Shown here: positions 46,955-57,119 of the stretch, one piece after another | Layout of the letters: each line of letters opens with the position of its first letter | Position numbering within the stretch: position 1 is the first letter of the stretch | Source: Caldilineaceae bacterium | GTDB taxonomy: Bacteria > Chloroflexota > Anaerolineae > Caldilineales > Caldilineaceae | Assembly: GCA_019637695.1 (NCBI GenBank) | Contig: JAHBVG010000015.1 | Location: 1 to 64,000, forward strand | Direction of reading: 5' to 3' | DNA: 64,000 nucleotides | Program-made: the position numbers and the translations under genes | The notes under the pieces: generated by a model | The model's database searches: none | Seen by the model: the letters and a program-made list of their open reading frames with translations, nothing else | What the model was told of the DNA's origin: nothing

Positions 46955-47839
46955 TTACCAGAAGCCGTCATCCTCGTTGAAGCCTGCTTCTTCAACAATG
47001 TGCGAGACGGTTTCGATGATGCGATTGTGGATGGTGGCGTTGCTGGCGATGACGCCGTTGTGGGCGCGCACATCGCGCTTGTTGTATTCGAGGCGATTGC
47101 CCCAGCAATCGGTGATCTCGCCGCCAGCGGCGCGCAACACAGCTTCGGGCGCGCAGATATCCCACTCTTTGCAGCCAGGGCTGGGGTGGATGTAGATGTC
47201 GGCGAGTTGACGGGCAATCTGCCCAACCTTCAGCCCTACGCTGCCTGTGCGCCGTTCGCTGGTAATGCGCAGCGAGCGACGGATATCGTCCACAATCTGT
47301 TTGCGGTGGCTGCGGCTACTCACCAGCACCATCTGGCGCAATTCCCTGCGGTCGCTGACGCGGATCGGGATCTTCTCATTTTCCTCATACAAAAAAGCCC
47401 CCTGGCCTACGATGCCGGTGTAGAGCAATCCACCGTCGGGTTGATGTAGCACCCCCAGCACCGGACGCCCACCAATCGCCAGCCCGATCATAATCGAGAA
47501 TTCGCCGTTGCGGGCGATGAACTCCTTAGTCCCATCCAGCGGATCGATGATCCAGACCCGTTCTTTCTCCAGGCGCGATAGATCGTCTTGGGATTCTTCG
47601 GAAAGAATGCCATCGTCGGGGAAGGCAGCGTGGATGCGCGAAACAATGTGCTGATTGGCCGAGCGATCCGCCTCAGTGACAGGTTCATCCGGCGATTTAT
47701 ATTCCACCTCAGATGAACCTACATAGAATGTATTGACTATGGTTCCAGCCTCGCGGGCTACTTTCATGACAAGCGCTAGTTCCGCTTGAAGATCGTAGGT
47801 GGGCATTCCCCTGTTCTGAATTGTCTCTTGCTGGGACAT
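46955..47839 (-). CDS. CysQ/inositol-monophosphatase family phosphatase
   Basis: This 294-residue metal-dependent phosphatase has the family motifs [14 protein letters not shown] (Glu81) and [12 protein letters not shown] (Asp99, Asp102), with [11 protein letters not shown] near the end. The TKEF variant is typical of CysQ-like 3'(2'),5'-bisphosphate nucleotidases, which recycle PAP from sulfate assimilation. Inositol monophosphatase activity is an alternative. AAGGAG lies 6 nt before ATG at 47839. A long palindrome (copy B) lies just upstream. Confidence 0.88.
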   Translation of the reverse strand: MSQQETIQNRGMPTYDLQAELALVMKVAREAGTIVNTFYVGSSEVEYKSPDEPVTEADRSANQHIVSRIHAAFPDDGILSEESQDDLSRLEKERVWIIDPLDGTKEFIARNGEFSIMIGLAIGGRPVLGVLHQPDGGLLYTGIVGQGAFLYEENEKIPIRVSDRRELRQMVLVSSRSHRKQIVDDIRRSLRITSERRTGSVGLKVGQIARQLADIYIHPSPGCKEWDICAPEAVLRAAGGEITDCWGNRLEYNKRDVRAHNGVIASNATIHNRIIETVSHIVEEAGFNEDDGFW

Positions 47840-47852
47840 GATGTGCTCCTTA

Positions 47853-47993
47853 TTTGGGTGTATTCAGAATGGGTTGATGATTCGTAAGGGTTTGGGTGAA
47901 CGGCAGACGAGCAACGGCTTACGCAGACGAATTTGGTGAGTCGTCCACCCAAACCCCTACCCAGACCGCCAACTCATTTTGAACACACCCTCC
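47853..47993. repeat. Dispersed long palindrome, copy B (fullest copy)
   Basis: The outer arms TGTATTCAGAATGGGTTGATG and CCAACTCATTTTGAACACAC, the middle arms GGGTTTGGGTG / CACCCAAACCC and a core with GGCAGACGAGCAACGGCTT make an imperfect palindrome of about 140 bp. The remainder of the 303-bp space (47994-48142) has no gene that I can see. Confidence 0.8.
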
Positions 47994-48142
47994 TTATTTA
48001 ACCACCCGAGGCAGTTCACAGGGAACCACCATCAACTGCCATCAACTCCTGATTTTCATTGAATTGCGCACCTGCTCCAATCGATGGGGACAAGCGCAGT
48101 GCATTCTAGCATAGGAGAAATAAAAGGCAAATCACCCCAGCG

Positions 48143-50404
48143 CTATCGTATCCCAATCGGATCTTGTTGCGCCTGCACCAGCACACGGTTGAGGAGATTG
48201 AGCAGCGGCCCGCGCTGTTCCATGCCGCTTTCGCCGTAGTCGCTCATGCCCAGGTAGATCCCCTGGCGCGTGCGGCGGATCAGCCCGAGCATCAGGCGGC
48301 GCAATGTCTCCTGGCGTTGCTGATATTCGTGGAAGTCGCTCCAGAGCGCGCCGGCCGGCCATTGTCGCGAGAGGACGTGGGGATGGGTGAGGGGTTGGTA
48401 GAGCCGCTCCCACCAGCCGCCGGCGCCGATGTCGAGCCAGAATTGAATGTCCACGGCACGGTTGCGCATGAGGAAGGTGTAAGCCGGCGCGATGAAAACA
48501 ACCTCTTCGTCCTCTTGCCAGCCGGGGACGTAGAGCGCACCCAGCGCGCCGCTTTCGATCAGCGCCAAATAGACGCGGCCAATCCCCACGGCGCGCTTTT
48601 GTGGATCGTCGTCGTCGCTCTCTTCAATAGCCCAGCGAAAGTTGCGCGCCGATTCCACCAGTTGATTGGTCACCCGCGCCGCGTCTACATTTTGGTGAAA
48701 GCCAAATCCGGGCTGGCTCAACACCTCGCCAAAGATGCGGGCAAAGAATTGATCCAGCGGCGTGAAAGTCGTCTCGGTCTGGTAATTCTCGATCCAGCGG
48801 CGCAGCCGTTCGTACTGCTCACCAGCGCGGAAGGTGATGCGGTTTTGTACGGGCGTTTTCAACGAGGGGAAGGGCGCCAGCGTCCCCGCGTTTTGGCCGC
48901 GGATGCCGTAGGCCACGCGCCCTAACAGCGTTGCCCGCACAGGGTCGAGATCCTCAATGGCGACGCCCAGGGTCAGCGTGACATCACTGGGCTGTGGGTA
49001 GCGCTGCCATGTCGGGTGGGCCAGCGCCGCCAGCGTGAGCAGGGCACGCGCTGCGGGTTCGGCGTTGAGGGCGCGGCTGGGCCGGTGAGTGGTGGATGGG
49101 ATACCGCGCGCCGACAGGCGAGTTTGCAGGCTAAAGCGCAGCGCGTCGCTGACAAACGGGGCAAGGATGGCGATCGCGCCGGGGGCGACGCCACGGTCGC
49201 GCACAAGCCGTTCGACCTCATCCACCGTCCACTCGATCATCTGCGGGTAAAAGCGGTGGGTCCGGTAAACCAACGGCAGCGGCGTGAGGATCGCATCCTT
49301 GCGCCCGTTTTGCGTTCCATTGGCATAACCTGTTTCGTTTGCCGTCACCTGTGGCAGGATATTCGCCTGGGGCTTTAGCCCTTCGATAGCCTGGGGCTTT
49401 AGCCCCAGGTCCCCGTCCGAATTCAAATCGCCCTGTGCGGTGCGCCGTCCGCGTACGGCTTTGTCCACCAGGCGCACCATCCGATCCAGCGAGCGCGGCA
49501 TGAGATGGCTCTCGCCCAAGCGCAGTTGCAGATCGCAGATCCCGGCCAGATCCGCTGCGCCCTCTGGATTGGCGCCCAAAAAGACACGATAGCCGGCGTC
49601 CTCATCTACAACGATCAGCGCGCTCTCCAAATGTGGGATCCAACGGCGCGCCAGCGATTGAGCGGCGTGGGTGTCCTCTTCGGCGTTGTCCATGACCAAG
49701 TGGCGCTGCGAGCGGAAGAGATGGGTGCGGCTCCAATCGTTGGTGAGGACCTGACTTTCAAAGAGTTCGATCCAGAGGCTGAAGTCAACCAGCGAGTCGC
49801 GCAGACAGAGTTCGCGGAATTGGCGGCTGATCCGTTTGGCCGTCTGCAACACGTTGAGCCGCGCCGCCATCTCCTGCCCTTGGGGAACGGCCAATTCGAG
49901 ACGCTGATACGTTTCCTCAATGGAAAAGCCAAGCAGCGCGGCCTTGTTCAGATTGTCGAGGACCTGGCTCACCACACGGCTGGGTTCCACGCGGATGGCG
50001 TCAAACTCAGCCTGCTCAAAGGCAGCATTCACAAATTGTTCCATGTGGTACTGCGCCGTCTCCAGGTTGAGGAAGGTCGGTTCCTGGCGCGGATCGGCGA
50101 AGCCAGCCTTCTCAGCCAGCAGCGGCCAATAGAGTTCCACAGCGGCGCGGGCAAGACCGGCAAAGGTCGTCACCCGCACCGGTGGACCGGGGGGCACGTC
50201 GGCGGCGCGCAACGCCTCGTAATATGGACGCGCCAGCGTGCGTTGCGGCGTTAGCACCAAAATATCATCGCCGCGCACCCGCTCCTGGCGCAGCAGCCAC
50301 TTGATCCGCTCGACGGCCAGCGTCGTCTTGCCGCTGCCAAAAGGGCCGGTCAAATAGAGTCGGTTGCGGGCTAGGAGGAGATCTGCATGCATCTGTTTAT
50401 CCAT
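48143..50404 (-). CDS. UvrD/SF1-like helicase-related protein
   Basis: This protein of about 753 residues has Walker A GPFGSGKTTLA near residue 20. A motif Ia-like strand ILVLTPQRTLARPYY follows. The Walker B position reads LVMDNAEED instead of the usual DExQ, and LPLVYRTHRF is a later arginine-bearing motif. The C-terminal half is divergent. This points to a UvrD/AddB-like ATPase, possibly without full helicase activity. Residues near 330-345 contain LGLKPQAIEGLKPQA, encoded by an inserted repeat. The ATG at 50404 overlaps the stop of the PIN toxin gene by 8 bp (50392 is an alternative). Confidence 0.72.
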   Translation of the reverse strand: MDKQMHADLLLARNRLYLTGPFGSGKTTLAVERIKWLLRQERVRGDDILVLTPQRTLARPYYEALRAADVPPGPPVRVTTFAGLARAAVELYWPLLAEKAGFADPRQEPTFLNLETAQYHMEQFVNAAFEQAEFDAIRVEPSRVVSQVLDNLNKAALLGFSIEETYQRLELAVPQGQEMAARLNVLQTAKRISRQFRELCLRDSLVDFSLWIELFESQVLTNDWSRTHLFRSQRHLVMDNAEEDTHAAQSLARRWIPHLESALIVVDEDAGYRVFLGANPEGAADLAGICDLQLRLGESHLMPRSLDRMVRLVDKAVRGRRTAQGDLNSDGDLGLKPQAIEGLKPQANILPQVTANETGYANGTQNGRKDAILTPLPLVYRTHRFYPQMIEWTVDEVERLVRDRGVAPGAIAILAPFVSDALRFSLQTRLSARGIPSTTHRPSRALNAEPAARALLTLAALAHPTWQRYPQPSDVTLTLGVAIEDLDPVRATLLGRVAYGIRGQNAGTLAPFPSLKTPVQNRITFRAGEQYERLRRWIENYQTETTFTPLDQFFARIFGEVLSQPGFGFHQNVDAARVTNQLVESARNFRWAIEESDDDDPQKRAVGIGRVYLALIESGALGALYVPGWQEDEEVVFIAPAYTFLMRNRAVDIQFWLDIGAGGWWERLYQPLTHPHVLSRQWPAGALWSDFHEYQQRQETLRRLMLGLIRRTRQGIYLGMSDYGESGMEQRGPLLNLLNRVLVQAQQDPIGIR
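49366..49409. repeat. CCTGGGGCTTTAGCCC repeat inside helicase gene
   Basis: CCTGGGGCTTTAGCCC occurs twice, separated by 8 bp. The second copy is a perfect hairpin CCTGGGGCT-TT-AGCCCCAGG. Both are in frame and add the GLKPQA duplicate to the protein. Confidence 0.75.
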
Positions 50405-50834
50405 CTTCAGTATCGACCGTGTTGATCCAGGTGAACAAAGGAGACATTTGTTTGTACAAACGTCGGTCGAGGGTCCATAGCTCTGCATCAAACTTCTCGG
50501 CTACAGCCAAATAGTGGGCATCGTAGGTTGCTGCGAGCATATAGTTGTCAGCCAACAGAAGCGCCCGTGCATGGATCTCTTCACTGCCGTAGAGTTGGAT
50601 CGGAAAGCTCAGGGCGAGTCTTAACGCTTGCTGTATTGCCTCCGCCGAGAGACTCCTCTGTCTTTGATATTGATAGATTCCGTTGACAGTTTCATAAAAC
50701 AGAAGTGTAGGAGCGACTAGCAGTCGCCGTTCGCGTTGCCACTGTCGCCATAGGGATCGTAGTCGCTGTGTATTGGGGTTTACCAGGAATTGAACTAGAA
50801 AGCTGGCATCAATACAGATCGGAGAATTGCTCAT
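50397..50834 (-). CDS. PIN-domain toxin (VapC-like)
   Basis: This 145-residue PIN domain protein starts SNSPICIDASFLVQFLV, with catalytic Asp9. FYETVNGIY supplies a conserved Glu. The late acidic residues appear in ATYDAHYLAVAEKFDAELWTLD. VapC toxins cleave tRNA or rRNA. The start at 50834 overlaps the antitoxin gene by 26 bp. The stop overlaps the helicase-like gene, so three genes form one tight unit. Confidence 0.88.
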   Translation of the reverse strand: MSNSPICIDASFLVQFLVNPNTQRLRSLWRQWQRERRLLVAPTLLFYETVNGIYQYQRQRSLSAEAIQQALRLALSFPIQLYGSEEIHARALLLADNYMLAATYDAHYLAVAEKFDAELWTLDRRLYKQMSPLFTWINTVDTEDG

Positions 50835-51114
50835 TGCGCCCCTCTCTGGCTTCCCGAATGACCTCGGCAGCATGGCGAATGCGCTGATCTCCCAATTCAA
50901 CCCGAATCTGCGCATGGAGTTCATCGAGTTGGGCTTCCCACTCTCCACTTTGATGCTGTTGCGCAGCCATCCGTTGATACTCCTCAATTGCCAGCATCAC
51001 CATCTGCGGTTTGCCGTTCTTCTCCACCAGGATCGGCTGTTTGTGTTCCACCACTTCGTTCATCAACTCGCCAAAATGAATGCGCGCTTCTGTTGCGCTG
51101 ACAGTACGGGTCAT
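50809..51114 (-). CDS. Phd/YefM-family antitoxin
   Basis: This 101-residue protein has the Phd/YefM opening TVSATEARIHFGELMNEVVE. A strand pair ILVEKNGKPQMVMLAIEEY follows, with a charged helical tail that would bind the PIN toxin. ATG at 51114 follows a GGGAGGG site. A palindromic operator lies 15-34 bp upstream, which suits autoregulation. Confidence 0.9.
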   Translation of the reverse strand: MTRTVSATEARIHFGELMNEVVEHKQPILVEKNGKPQMVMLAIEEYQRMAAQQHQSGEWEAQLDELHAQIRVELGDQRIRHAAEVIREAREGRNEQFSDLY

Positions 51115-51128
51115 GGTTCCCTCCCTGA

Positions 51129-51148
51129 TTTTGATCAACAGGTTGATC
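51129..51148. promoter_or_regulatory. Twin TTGATCAA operator of the toxin-antitoxin unit
   Basis: Two copies of the self-complementary octamer TTGATCAA are separated by 4 bp, just before the antitoxin start. The layout fits binding of two antitoxin dimers. This is an inference from position and symmetry. Confidence 0.6.
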
Positions 51149-51236
51149 AATTCGCTTCCTCAATTCTAGCGGGATCGGTGGCGATGTCAATTCAGATCGC
51201 ACATGGGCTTTGAGTGTTCCTATGCTACAATCGAAA

Positions 51237-51314
51237 AAAGGGATTGTTGATTGGTGACTGGGGATTGGATTTGCCTCTGCCCAGTCCCCAGTCACCAGTC
51301 CCCAATCCCTAACT
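51237..51314. repeat. Heptad-period hairpin between divergent genes
   Basis: GGGATTG-TTGATTG-GTGACTG-GGGATTG words pair with CCCAGTCCCCAGTCACCAGTCC-type words across a spacer of about 17 nt. It lies between divergent genes, so it cannot be a terminator for either. Confidence 0.8.
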
Positions 51315-51333
51315 CACACAGGAGACCAACCTC

Positions 51334-52413
<1,080 letters not shown>

Positions 52414-52424
52414 TCAGACCTTCC

Positions 52425-52545
52425 TTTGTAAACACGGATTGAAAGGAACATAGACTGTGCGATCCGTGTTCTTTCAGATCCGTGTTTACAAAAATAGCTA
52501 TCTCCCCTTTGCGTCTTTGCCTCTTTGCCTCTTTGCATTGAATTT
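52425..52545. repeat. Repeat-word palindrome at a convergent gene pair
   Basis: GTAAACACGGATTGAAAGGAAC pairs imperfectly with GTTCTTTCAGATCCGTGTTTAC. It is followed by TTTGCGTC-TTTGCCTC-TTTGCCTC words (period 8), which encode the basic C-terminus of the PAP2 protein. Confidence 0.7.
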
Positions 52546-53538
52546 TTCGTCCTTTAACCAATAGCGCCGGGCGAGGCGATCCGTAATTGCGGCCAGAGTG
52601 ACGCCAATGGCCGAGCCGGTAATCACGTCAAAGGGATAGTGCGCGCCGAGGTAGATGCGAGAATAAGCCACCAGCGTGGCAATCGGGTAGACGATGGGCC
52701 GCAGCCAGGGGATATACTTTGCCGTGATGTACGCGCCGCCGAATGCCGCCGACGCATGTCCTGACGGGAATGACCAGTTGCCCGGCTTCTTACCCACGAT
52801 GATGGCGCGCACAATATCGATAAAGGGACGCCGACGGCGGAAGTACATCTTAATGGGACCTTCTACGACCAATGCCGCGGCAATCGTGGGCAGTGATATT
52901 CGTTTTAGCAATGCCCATGTTTGCTGAGGACGGAAAGGGAAAGCCAGCGCCACGAAGATCATGTAGATCCACCCGCCGGTGAAGATGGCCGAAAGGCGAC
53001 TGAAGAAGCTATCGATCCTTTTGGTGCGCGGCGTGTAGACATTGATCAGCACGAAAAGTCGCGTGTCGATCTTGGCGGCCAGGCTGATCCCCGGGTGGCG
53101 CAGGACAGCGTCGAGCAGATAGCGTCGTGGGCGCGCCAACTTCTCTGGGTGACCTTGCAGTTCGGGGTTGGTCACCTCTTGAATCGCCTCGGCGATGGCT
53201 TCGTAGGGTTCGCCTTCCAGGGTAGCCGCTTCTCTGGCCGCCGCTTCAATGACTGCCATCGCCTCATCCACATCACCGGACGCGCTATCGCAAGCCGCTT
53301 TGATAACGTCAGCGGCCATCTTAACCTGATCAGGCGCGGGCGCGTCCTTGTCTACGTCTACATCAACATCATCAGCCGTTTTCTCGGCTGTTTCCTTGAG
53401 CAACTCATCGACAAGCGCCAGCGCCTTCTCTGGTGTGTCGATGTGGGCCAGCGCCTTTTCCAATTCCTTCTCAATCGGCTCCGCCGCAGCACGGGTCTCT
53501 TCGTCGGGTTTCTGCCAGGGTTTTTCTTCGTTGTACAT
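52498..53538 (-). CDS. PAP2-family phosphatase
   Basis: This 346-residue protein has an acidic helical N-terminal region of about 135 residues, then a membrane PAP2 domain. The catalytic motifs are complete: Lys230 to Arg237-Pro238 (MYFRRRRPF), Ser259-Gly260-His261 (FPSGHASAAF), and Ser293-Arg294 with His300 and Asp304 (SRIYLGAHYPFD). It may dephosphorylate undecaprenyl pyrophosphate or another lipid phosphate. The final KRQRGKDAKGR is encoded by repeat words. AAAGGAG lies 7 nt before ATG at 53538. Confidence 0.9.
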   Translation of the reverse strand: MYNEEKPWQKPDEETRAAAEPIEKELEKALAHIDTPEKALALVDELLKETAEKTADDVDVDVDKDAPAPDQVKMAADVIKAACDSASGDVDEAMAVIEAAAREAATLEGEPYEAIAEAIQEVTNPELQGHPEKLARPRRYLLDAVLRHPGISLAAKIDTRLFVLINVYTPRTKRIDSFFSRLSAIFTGGWIYMIFVALAFPFRPQQTWALLKRISLPTIAAALVVEGPIKMYFRRRRPFIDIVRAIIVGKKPGNWSFPSGHASAAFGGAYITAKYIPWLRPIVYPIATLVAYSRIYLGAHYPFDVITGSAIGVTLAAITDRLARRYWLKDEKFNAKRQRGKDAKGR

Positions 53539-53569
53539 CGTAAGTCTCCTTTTAGGAGGCGGCGAGCAG

Positions 53570-53656
53570 GGTGGCAAGTGGCAGGTTGCAGGTTTGCAAG
53601 TTACAGGTTTGCAGGTGACAATTGTTCACGCACCACCCACTACGCACTACGCACTA
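53570..53656. repeat. Two heptad arrays (GGTTGCA and GCACTAC words)
   Basis: GGTGGCA-AGTGGCA-GGTTGCA words are followed by CACCCACTACGCACTACGCACTACC. The second array contains the stop codon and last codons of the acylase gene on the minus strand. Confidence 0.7.
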
Positions 53657-56084
53657 CCAGCCTTTGCACCGCCTTCGTCTCCACAGCTTCTCTCCCCCAC
53701 GGCATAGGATGGTACATGCCATCCAGCCACATGGGGAGTTGATCCACGTAATTGTCGCTGAGCGGATGGCCCGATTGCCCCGTTACGGTGATCGACTGCA
53801 TGGCGTCCCAATCGCCTACTTCAATGATCTGCCGGTAGCCCGCCACAACCTGCACCAATCCGGGCGGCAGTTCCGGCGCGTAGTAGGTTTGATTGGCCGT
53901 GGTGCTGTCTCCACCTACAGGGAACGGGCCCCGGTTAAAGTAGCCGCTGAGCAGGCGCACGCTCCCCATCGGGTGGATGTAACGCACCTGGTGCATCCGT
54001 CCCCAGGCCCAGTGGCGTGGCGTCGGGTTGACCTCGCGCCGGATACGTTTGACCGCCCGCGTCAGCGCTTCCATGATCACTTCATCGCGGCTGCGTTGCC
54101 GTCCGCTTGCTATGTCAGTGTACCAGACCGACACTTCGTCATTCCGTAAGATCTCAAGCAGACGCGTTTCGGCGCGCAACATGAATCCATTGGCGACGAA
54201 GAAGGGGCTGATCGTCTCGCCTTTGTAGCTTTTAAAGAGGTGGCCCAACTTATCGCCAAAGACAATTTCCAGCAAATGGAGCTTGGTATAGTGGAAGACC
54301 AGGGCTGCGCCGCTGTCAACTTCCATGCTGTGGCTCCAATTGCGCAGCATGTTGATGGCGATTTTCACATACGGATCGTCGCTGTCTTGCTGGGTGAAAT
54401 AGGGGGTGAGCATCTCGGCGTAGAGGCTGGTGGTATCCAATTGGATGCGCGCCATGTCGCGTGGACCCATCCGCTTCTTCGTTTTGAGCATTTCCTCAAT
54501 CCGTTGGGCGCGCCAGCCGGGCAAAAATTCGACGCCGAGGAAGTGAGGATAATCGTCGCCGACGATCTTGTTGTTGGCGGTGACGATCATCCCCGATGGT
54601 GGGTTGAAGATCCGCGGCAAACCGTCCGCGGGGATCATCCCCGTCCACGCGTAGTCGTCGTTCCACCCTGGCGCGGGGAGCATCCCCAACCCAGCGGCGC
54701 GCATGGGGACATGCCCGGCCAGCCGGTAGCCGATGTTGCCATCCACATCGGCGTAAGTGACATTCATGGGCGGCACACTCCACGCATCCAGGGCGTTGTT
54801 GAATTCGTCCCATCCGCTCGCCTCGTTGAGTTTCAACACTGCGTTTATCATGTTGCCCGGCGCGTGGCCGGTCCAACGCAGCGAGAGGGGGATGCTGGCG
54901 CGGTTGCCCACCAACCGGCTGATCAGCGGGCCGTGGCGCGTGATCACTACTTCTTCGATATGGGGTTCACGTTGGTTGCGCACAAGGATCTCTTCGCGCA
55001 GGAGGGTGGCCCTTTCCCACACTCCGTTCGCCTCAAAGCGCAGGGGATCGTCGGGATCTGCGCGCTCCACAAAAAGGTCCTGTACATCGGGCAACGCATT
55101 GGTCAACCCCCAGGCGGTCCGCTCGTTGTGGCCGATGATCACCCCGGGTACGCCGGCAAAGGACGCGCCGCTCACTTTGAGATCAGGGCACTCCAAATGG
55201 TTCTCGTACCAGATGCCGGGGATGGTCAGGGTCAGGTGTGGATCGTTGCAGAGGATCGGTCGCTCGCTGATCGTCTTTTCGGGACCGATCACCCAACTGT
55301 TGCTGCCCAGCAGCGCGCCCTGTGGACCTGTCCATAGTTTGATCTTCTCGTATTCGCCCAGCAGCAATCCGGCGGTTTCCACCAGGCGCAGGGCGCTCTC
55401 GCTGCCTACCCCTTCGGCAATCAGCGGGTTGTCCTGAGGATAGCCGGGTTCCAATTCGGCGGCGCGCAGCGGATCCATCTGTGCGGCCAGTTGCAGACGC
55501 ACCAGTTCGCTTTCCCAATTGATGCTCAGACACCAGCCCATAAACTTGCCAAAGGCGAGTACATCCACCGGCGTCCACGGGGACGGCTGGCGACGCAGCA
55601 AGTTGAACTCTGCCGCCAGCCGTCCGGGCCGGCTGCCAATGTAAGCGTTGACGCCAGCGACATAGGCTTCCAGTGTGGCGCGATTTTGAGGATCAAGCGT
55701 TGTCCACTCAATTTCGGCGCTACGACGGAAACCAATCGTGCGGCTGAAGCGATCCACATCGAGCGCAACTTTGCCGAAGAGTTCAGAGAGAGTACCCGCC
55801 GCGATGCGCCGTTGCTGTTCCATCTGCCAGAGCCGCTCCTGCGCGTGGACAAATCCCTGCGCGCGCCATAGATCCGCGCGGGTTTGGGCGTAGATGTGGG
55901 GGATGCCGTGTTTGTCGCGCAGGATCTCCACAGGCGCGGTGAGCCCATTGAGATCGATTGTCCCCGCAGTTTGGGGCAGTGGCCGCTGGATCAGCCACCA
56001 ATAGACATAGGTGAAAAGTCCGCCAAAAAGGGTGATGATCACAAAGAGGAGGATCAAAATTGTGATTAGAATTGGGATGCTCAT
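53640..56084 (-). CDS. Penicillin acylase family enzyme (Ntn hydrolase)
   Basis: This 814-residue protein has an N-terminal membrane anchor (residues 4-30). An alpha chain of about 230 residues starts VEILRDKHGIPHIYAQT. The self-processing site is LLG-SNSWVIG, with Ser261 as the new N-terminal nucleophile. The beta chain continues with GVIIGHNERTAWGLTN and other conserved segments. Such enzymes hydrolyse amides, including penicillins and acyl-homoserine lactones. The real substrate is unknown. The last residues VVRSA come from a heptad array. Confidence 0.92.
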   Translation of the reverse strand: MSIPILITILILLFVIITLFGGLFTYVYWWLIQRPLPQTAGTIDLNGLTAPVEILRDKHGIPHIYAQTRADLWRAQGFVHAQERLWQMEQQRRIAAGTLSELFGKVALDVDRFSRTIGFRRSAEIEWTTLDPQNRATLEAYVAGVNAYIGSRPGRLAAEFNLLRRQPSPWTPVDVLAFGKFMGWCLSINWESELVRLQLAAQMDPLRAAELEPGYPQDNPLIAEGVGSESALRLVETAGLLLGEYEKIKLWTGPQGALLGSNSWVIGPEKTISERPILCNDPHLTLTIPGIWYENHLECPDLKVSGASFAGVPGVIIGHNERTAWGLTNALPDVQDLFVERADPDDPLRFEANGVWERATLLREEILVRNQREPHIEEVVITRHGPLISRLVGNRASIPLSLRWTGHAPGNMINAVLKLNEASGWDEFNNALDAWSVPPMNVTYADVDGNIGYRLAGHVPMRAAGLGMLPAPGWNDDYAWTGMIPADGLPRIFNPPSGMIVTANNKIVGDDYPHFLGVEFLPGWRAQRIEEMLKTKKRMGPRDMARIQLDTTSLYAEMLTPYFTQQDSDDPYVKIAINMLRNWSHSMEVDSGAALVFHYTKLHLLEIVFGDKLGHLFKSYKGETISPFFVANGFMLRAETRLLEILRNDEVSVWYTDIASGRQRSRDEVIMEALTRAVKRIRREVNPTPRHWAWGRMHQVRYIHPMGSVRLLSGYFNRGPFPVGGDSTTANQTYYAPELPPGLVQVVAGYRQIIEVGDWDAMQSITVTGQSGHPLSDNYVDQLPMWLDGMYHPMPWGREAVETKAVQRLVVRSA

Positions 56085-56166
56085 AGCCTGATCATTTGGG
56101 GACAGTGGTTGCCGGGTAAAATTGGTCCTTTATACAATAGACATTATCAGTAATTGCGATTCTCTG

Positions 56167-56202
56167 GAGACCTGCCAGGTTTTCTGCAACCTGGCAGGTC
56201 TC
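56167..56202. repeat. CCTGCCAGGTTT palindrome, copy 2
   Basis: GAGACCTGCCAGGTT pairs with AACCTGGCAGGTCTC across a 6-nt spacer. It is the same element as at 24963. It lies in the 284-bp space between divergent genes. Confidence 0.75.
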
Positions 56203-56285
56203 ATTGCCGATAATGTCTAATAGCAGATTAGCCAATAGAGGGGCTGATCGTCTGTTGGTTCTGCTCCGAAACGAAGATCTGTCAA

Positions 56286-56315
56286 TTGTCCAACCCAATC
56301 GGGATCGGCTATAGT
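56286..56315 (+). promoter_or_regulatory. Promoter for the glutamine amidotransferase-like gene
   Basis: TTGTCC (56286-56291) and TATAGT (56310-56315) are 18 bp apart, about 55 bp before the ATG at 56369. Confidence 0.5.
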
Positions 56316-56368
56316 ATTTGATCAGCGCCCTATTCTTTTCAACACATTCATGACCCCAGTGAGCGACT

Positions 56369-57112
56369 ATGAAGACAAATCCAATCGTCGGCGTAACCAC
56401 CAAACACGGCAGCAACGAATGGGTGCAGAAGAATACGATCAACTATCTGAACGCGTTGGCGGCGTTGGGTGCGACCGCCGTTGTGCTTTCGCCCGATCAA
56501 CCGGCGGTCCTGCCCGATGGGACGACCTTTGCCCCCGATGAGGAAGGGCGCTTGCCTGAGGCGATCCTCGATTATTTGGATGGGCTGATCCTTTCCGGCG
56601 GCGGGGATGTGCATCCTCGCTACTTCAACCGACCGTTGGAGGGCGCCGAGCCAGAGAGCATCGACCTCAAGCGCGATGAACTGGAGTTGAGGCTGGCGCG
56701 TCAGGCATTGGCCGCGGATCTGCCACTCTTTGGGATCTGTCGGGGTTGTCAGCTTCTCAACGTGGCGGCGGGCGGCGGCATGGTCCAACATTTGCCGGGG
56801 CATCGATCCCCTGCGGATCGTACGGCAATGCATGAAGTGCTGGTGCAACCGGGCGTCCGCTTTCGCCATATGGTTGGCGACGCGACGCTGACGGTCAACA
56901 CCTTCCACCATCAGGGCGTGGATCTGGCAACCCTGGCGCCGGGGCTGATCCCTGCGGCGACGGCCCAGCCCGATCCCTGGCTGCTCGAAGCCTTTGAAAG
57001 CCCAGATCACCGCTGGGTCCTCGGCGTACAGTGGCATCCTGAGCGGCTCTTTGAACTGCCCGAAGCGCACGCGCAGATTTGGGCCAGCTTCATCCACGCC
57101 TGCGGAGGATAA
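56369..57112 (+). CDS. Gamma-glutamyl-GABA hydrolase-like class I glutamine amidotransferase
   Basis: This 247-residue protein has a class I GATase fold. The nucleophile Cys124 lies in FGICRGCQLL, and the His and Glu of the triad are in VQWHPE. ILSGGGDVHP precedes the nucleophile. The pattern fits the PuuD family, which cleaves gamma-glutamyl amides such as gamma-glutamyl-GABA, rather than a synthetase subunit. No other putrescine-pathway gene is nearby. The frameshifted Rpn gene starts 8 bp after its stop. Confidence 0.9.
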   Translation: MKTNPIVGVTTKHGSNEWVQKNTINYLNALAALGATAVVLSPDQPAVLPDGTTFAPDEEGRLPEAILDYLDGLILSGGGDVHPRYFNRPLEGAEPESIDLKRDELELRLARQALAADLPLFGICRGCQLLNVAAGGGMVQHLPGHRSPADRTAMHEVLVQPGVRFRHMVGDATLTVNTFHHQGVDLATLAPGLIPAATAQPDPWLLEAFESPDHRWVLGVQWHPERLFELPEAHAQIWASFIHACGG

Positions 57113-57119
57113 GCAGCGT

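Noticed and set aside
51237-51314. Intrinsic terminator for the flanking genes
   Set aside because: The flanking genes are divergent, so this hairpin lies at their 5' ends. It is the same repeat class but cannot be a terminator for them here.
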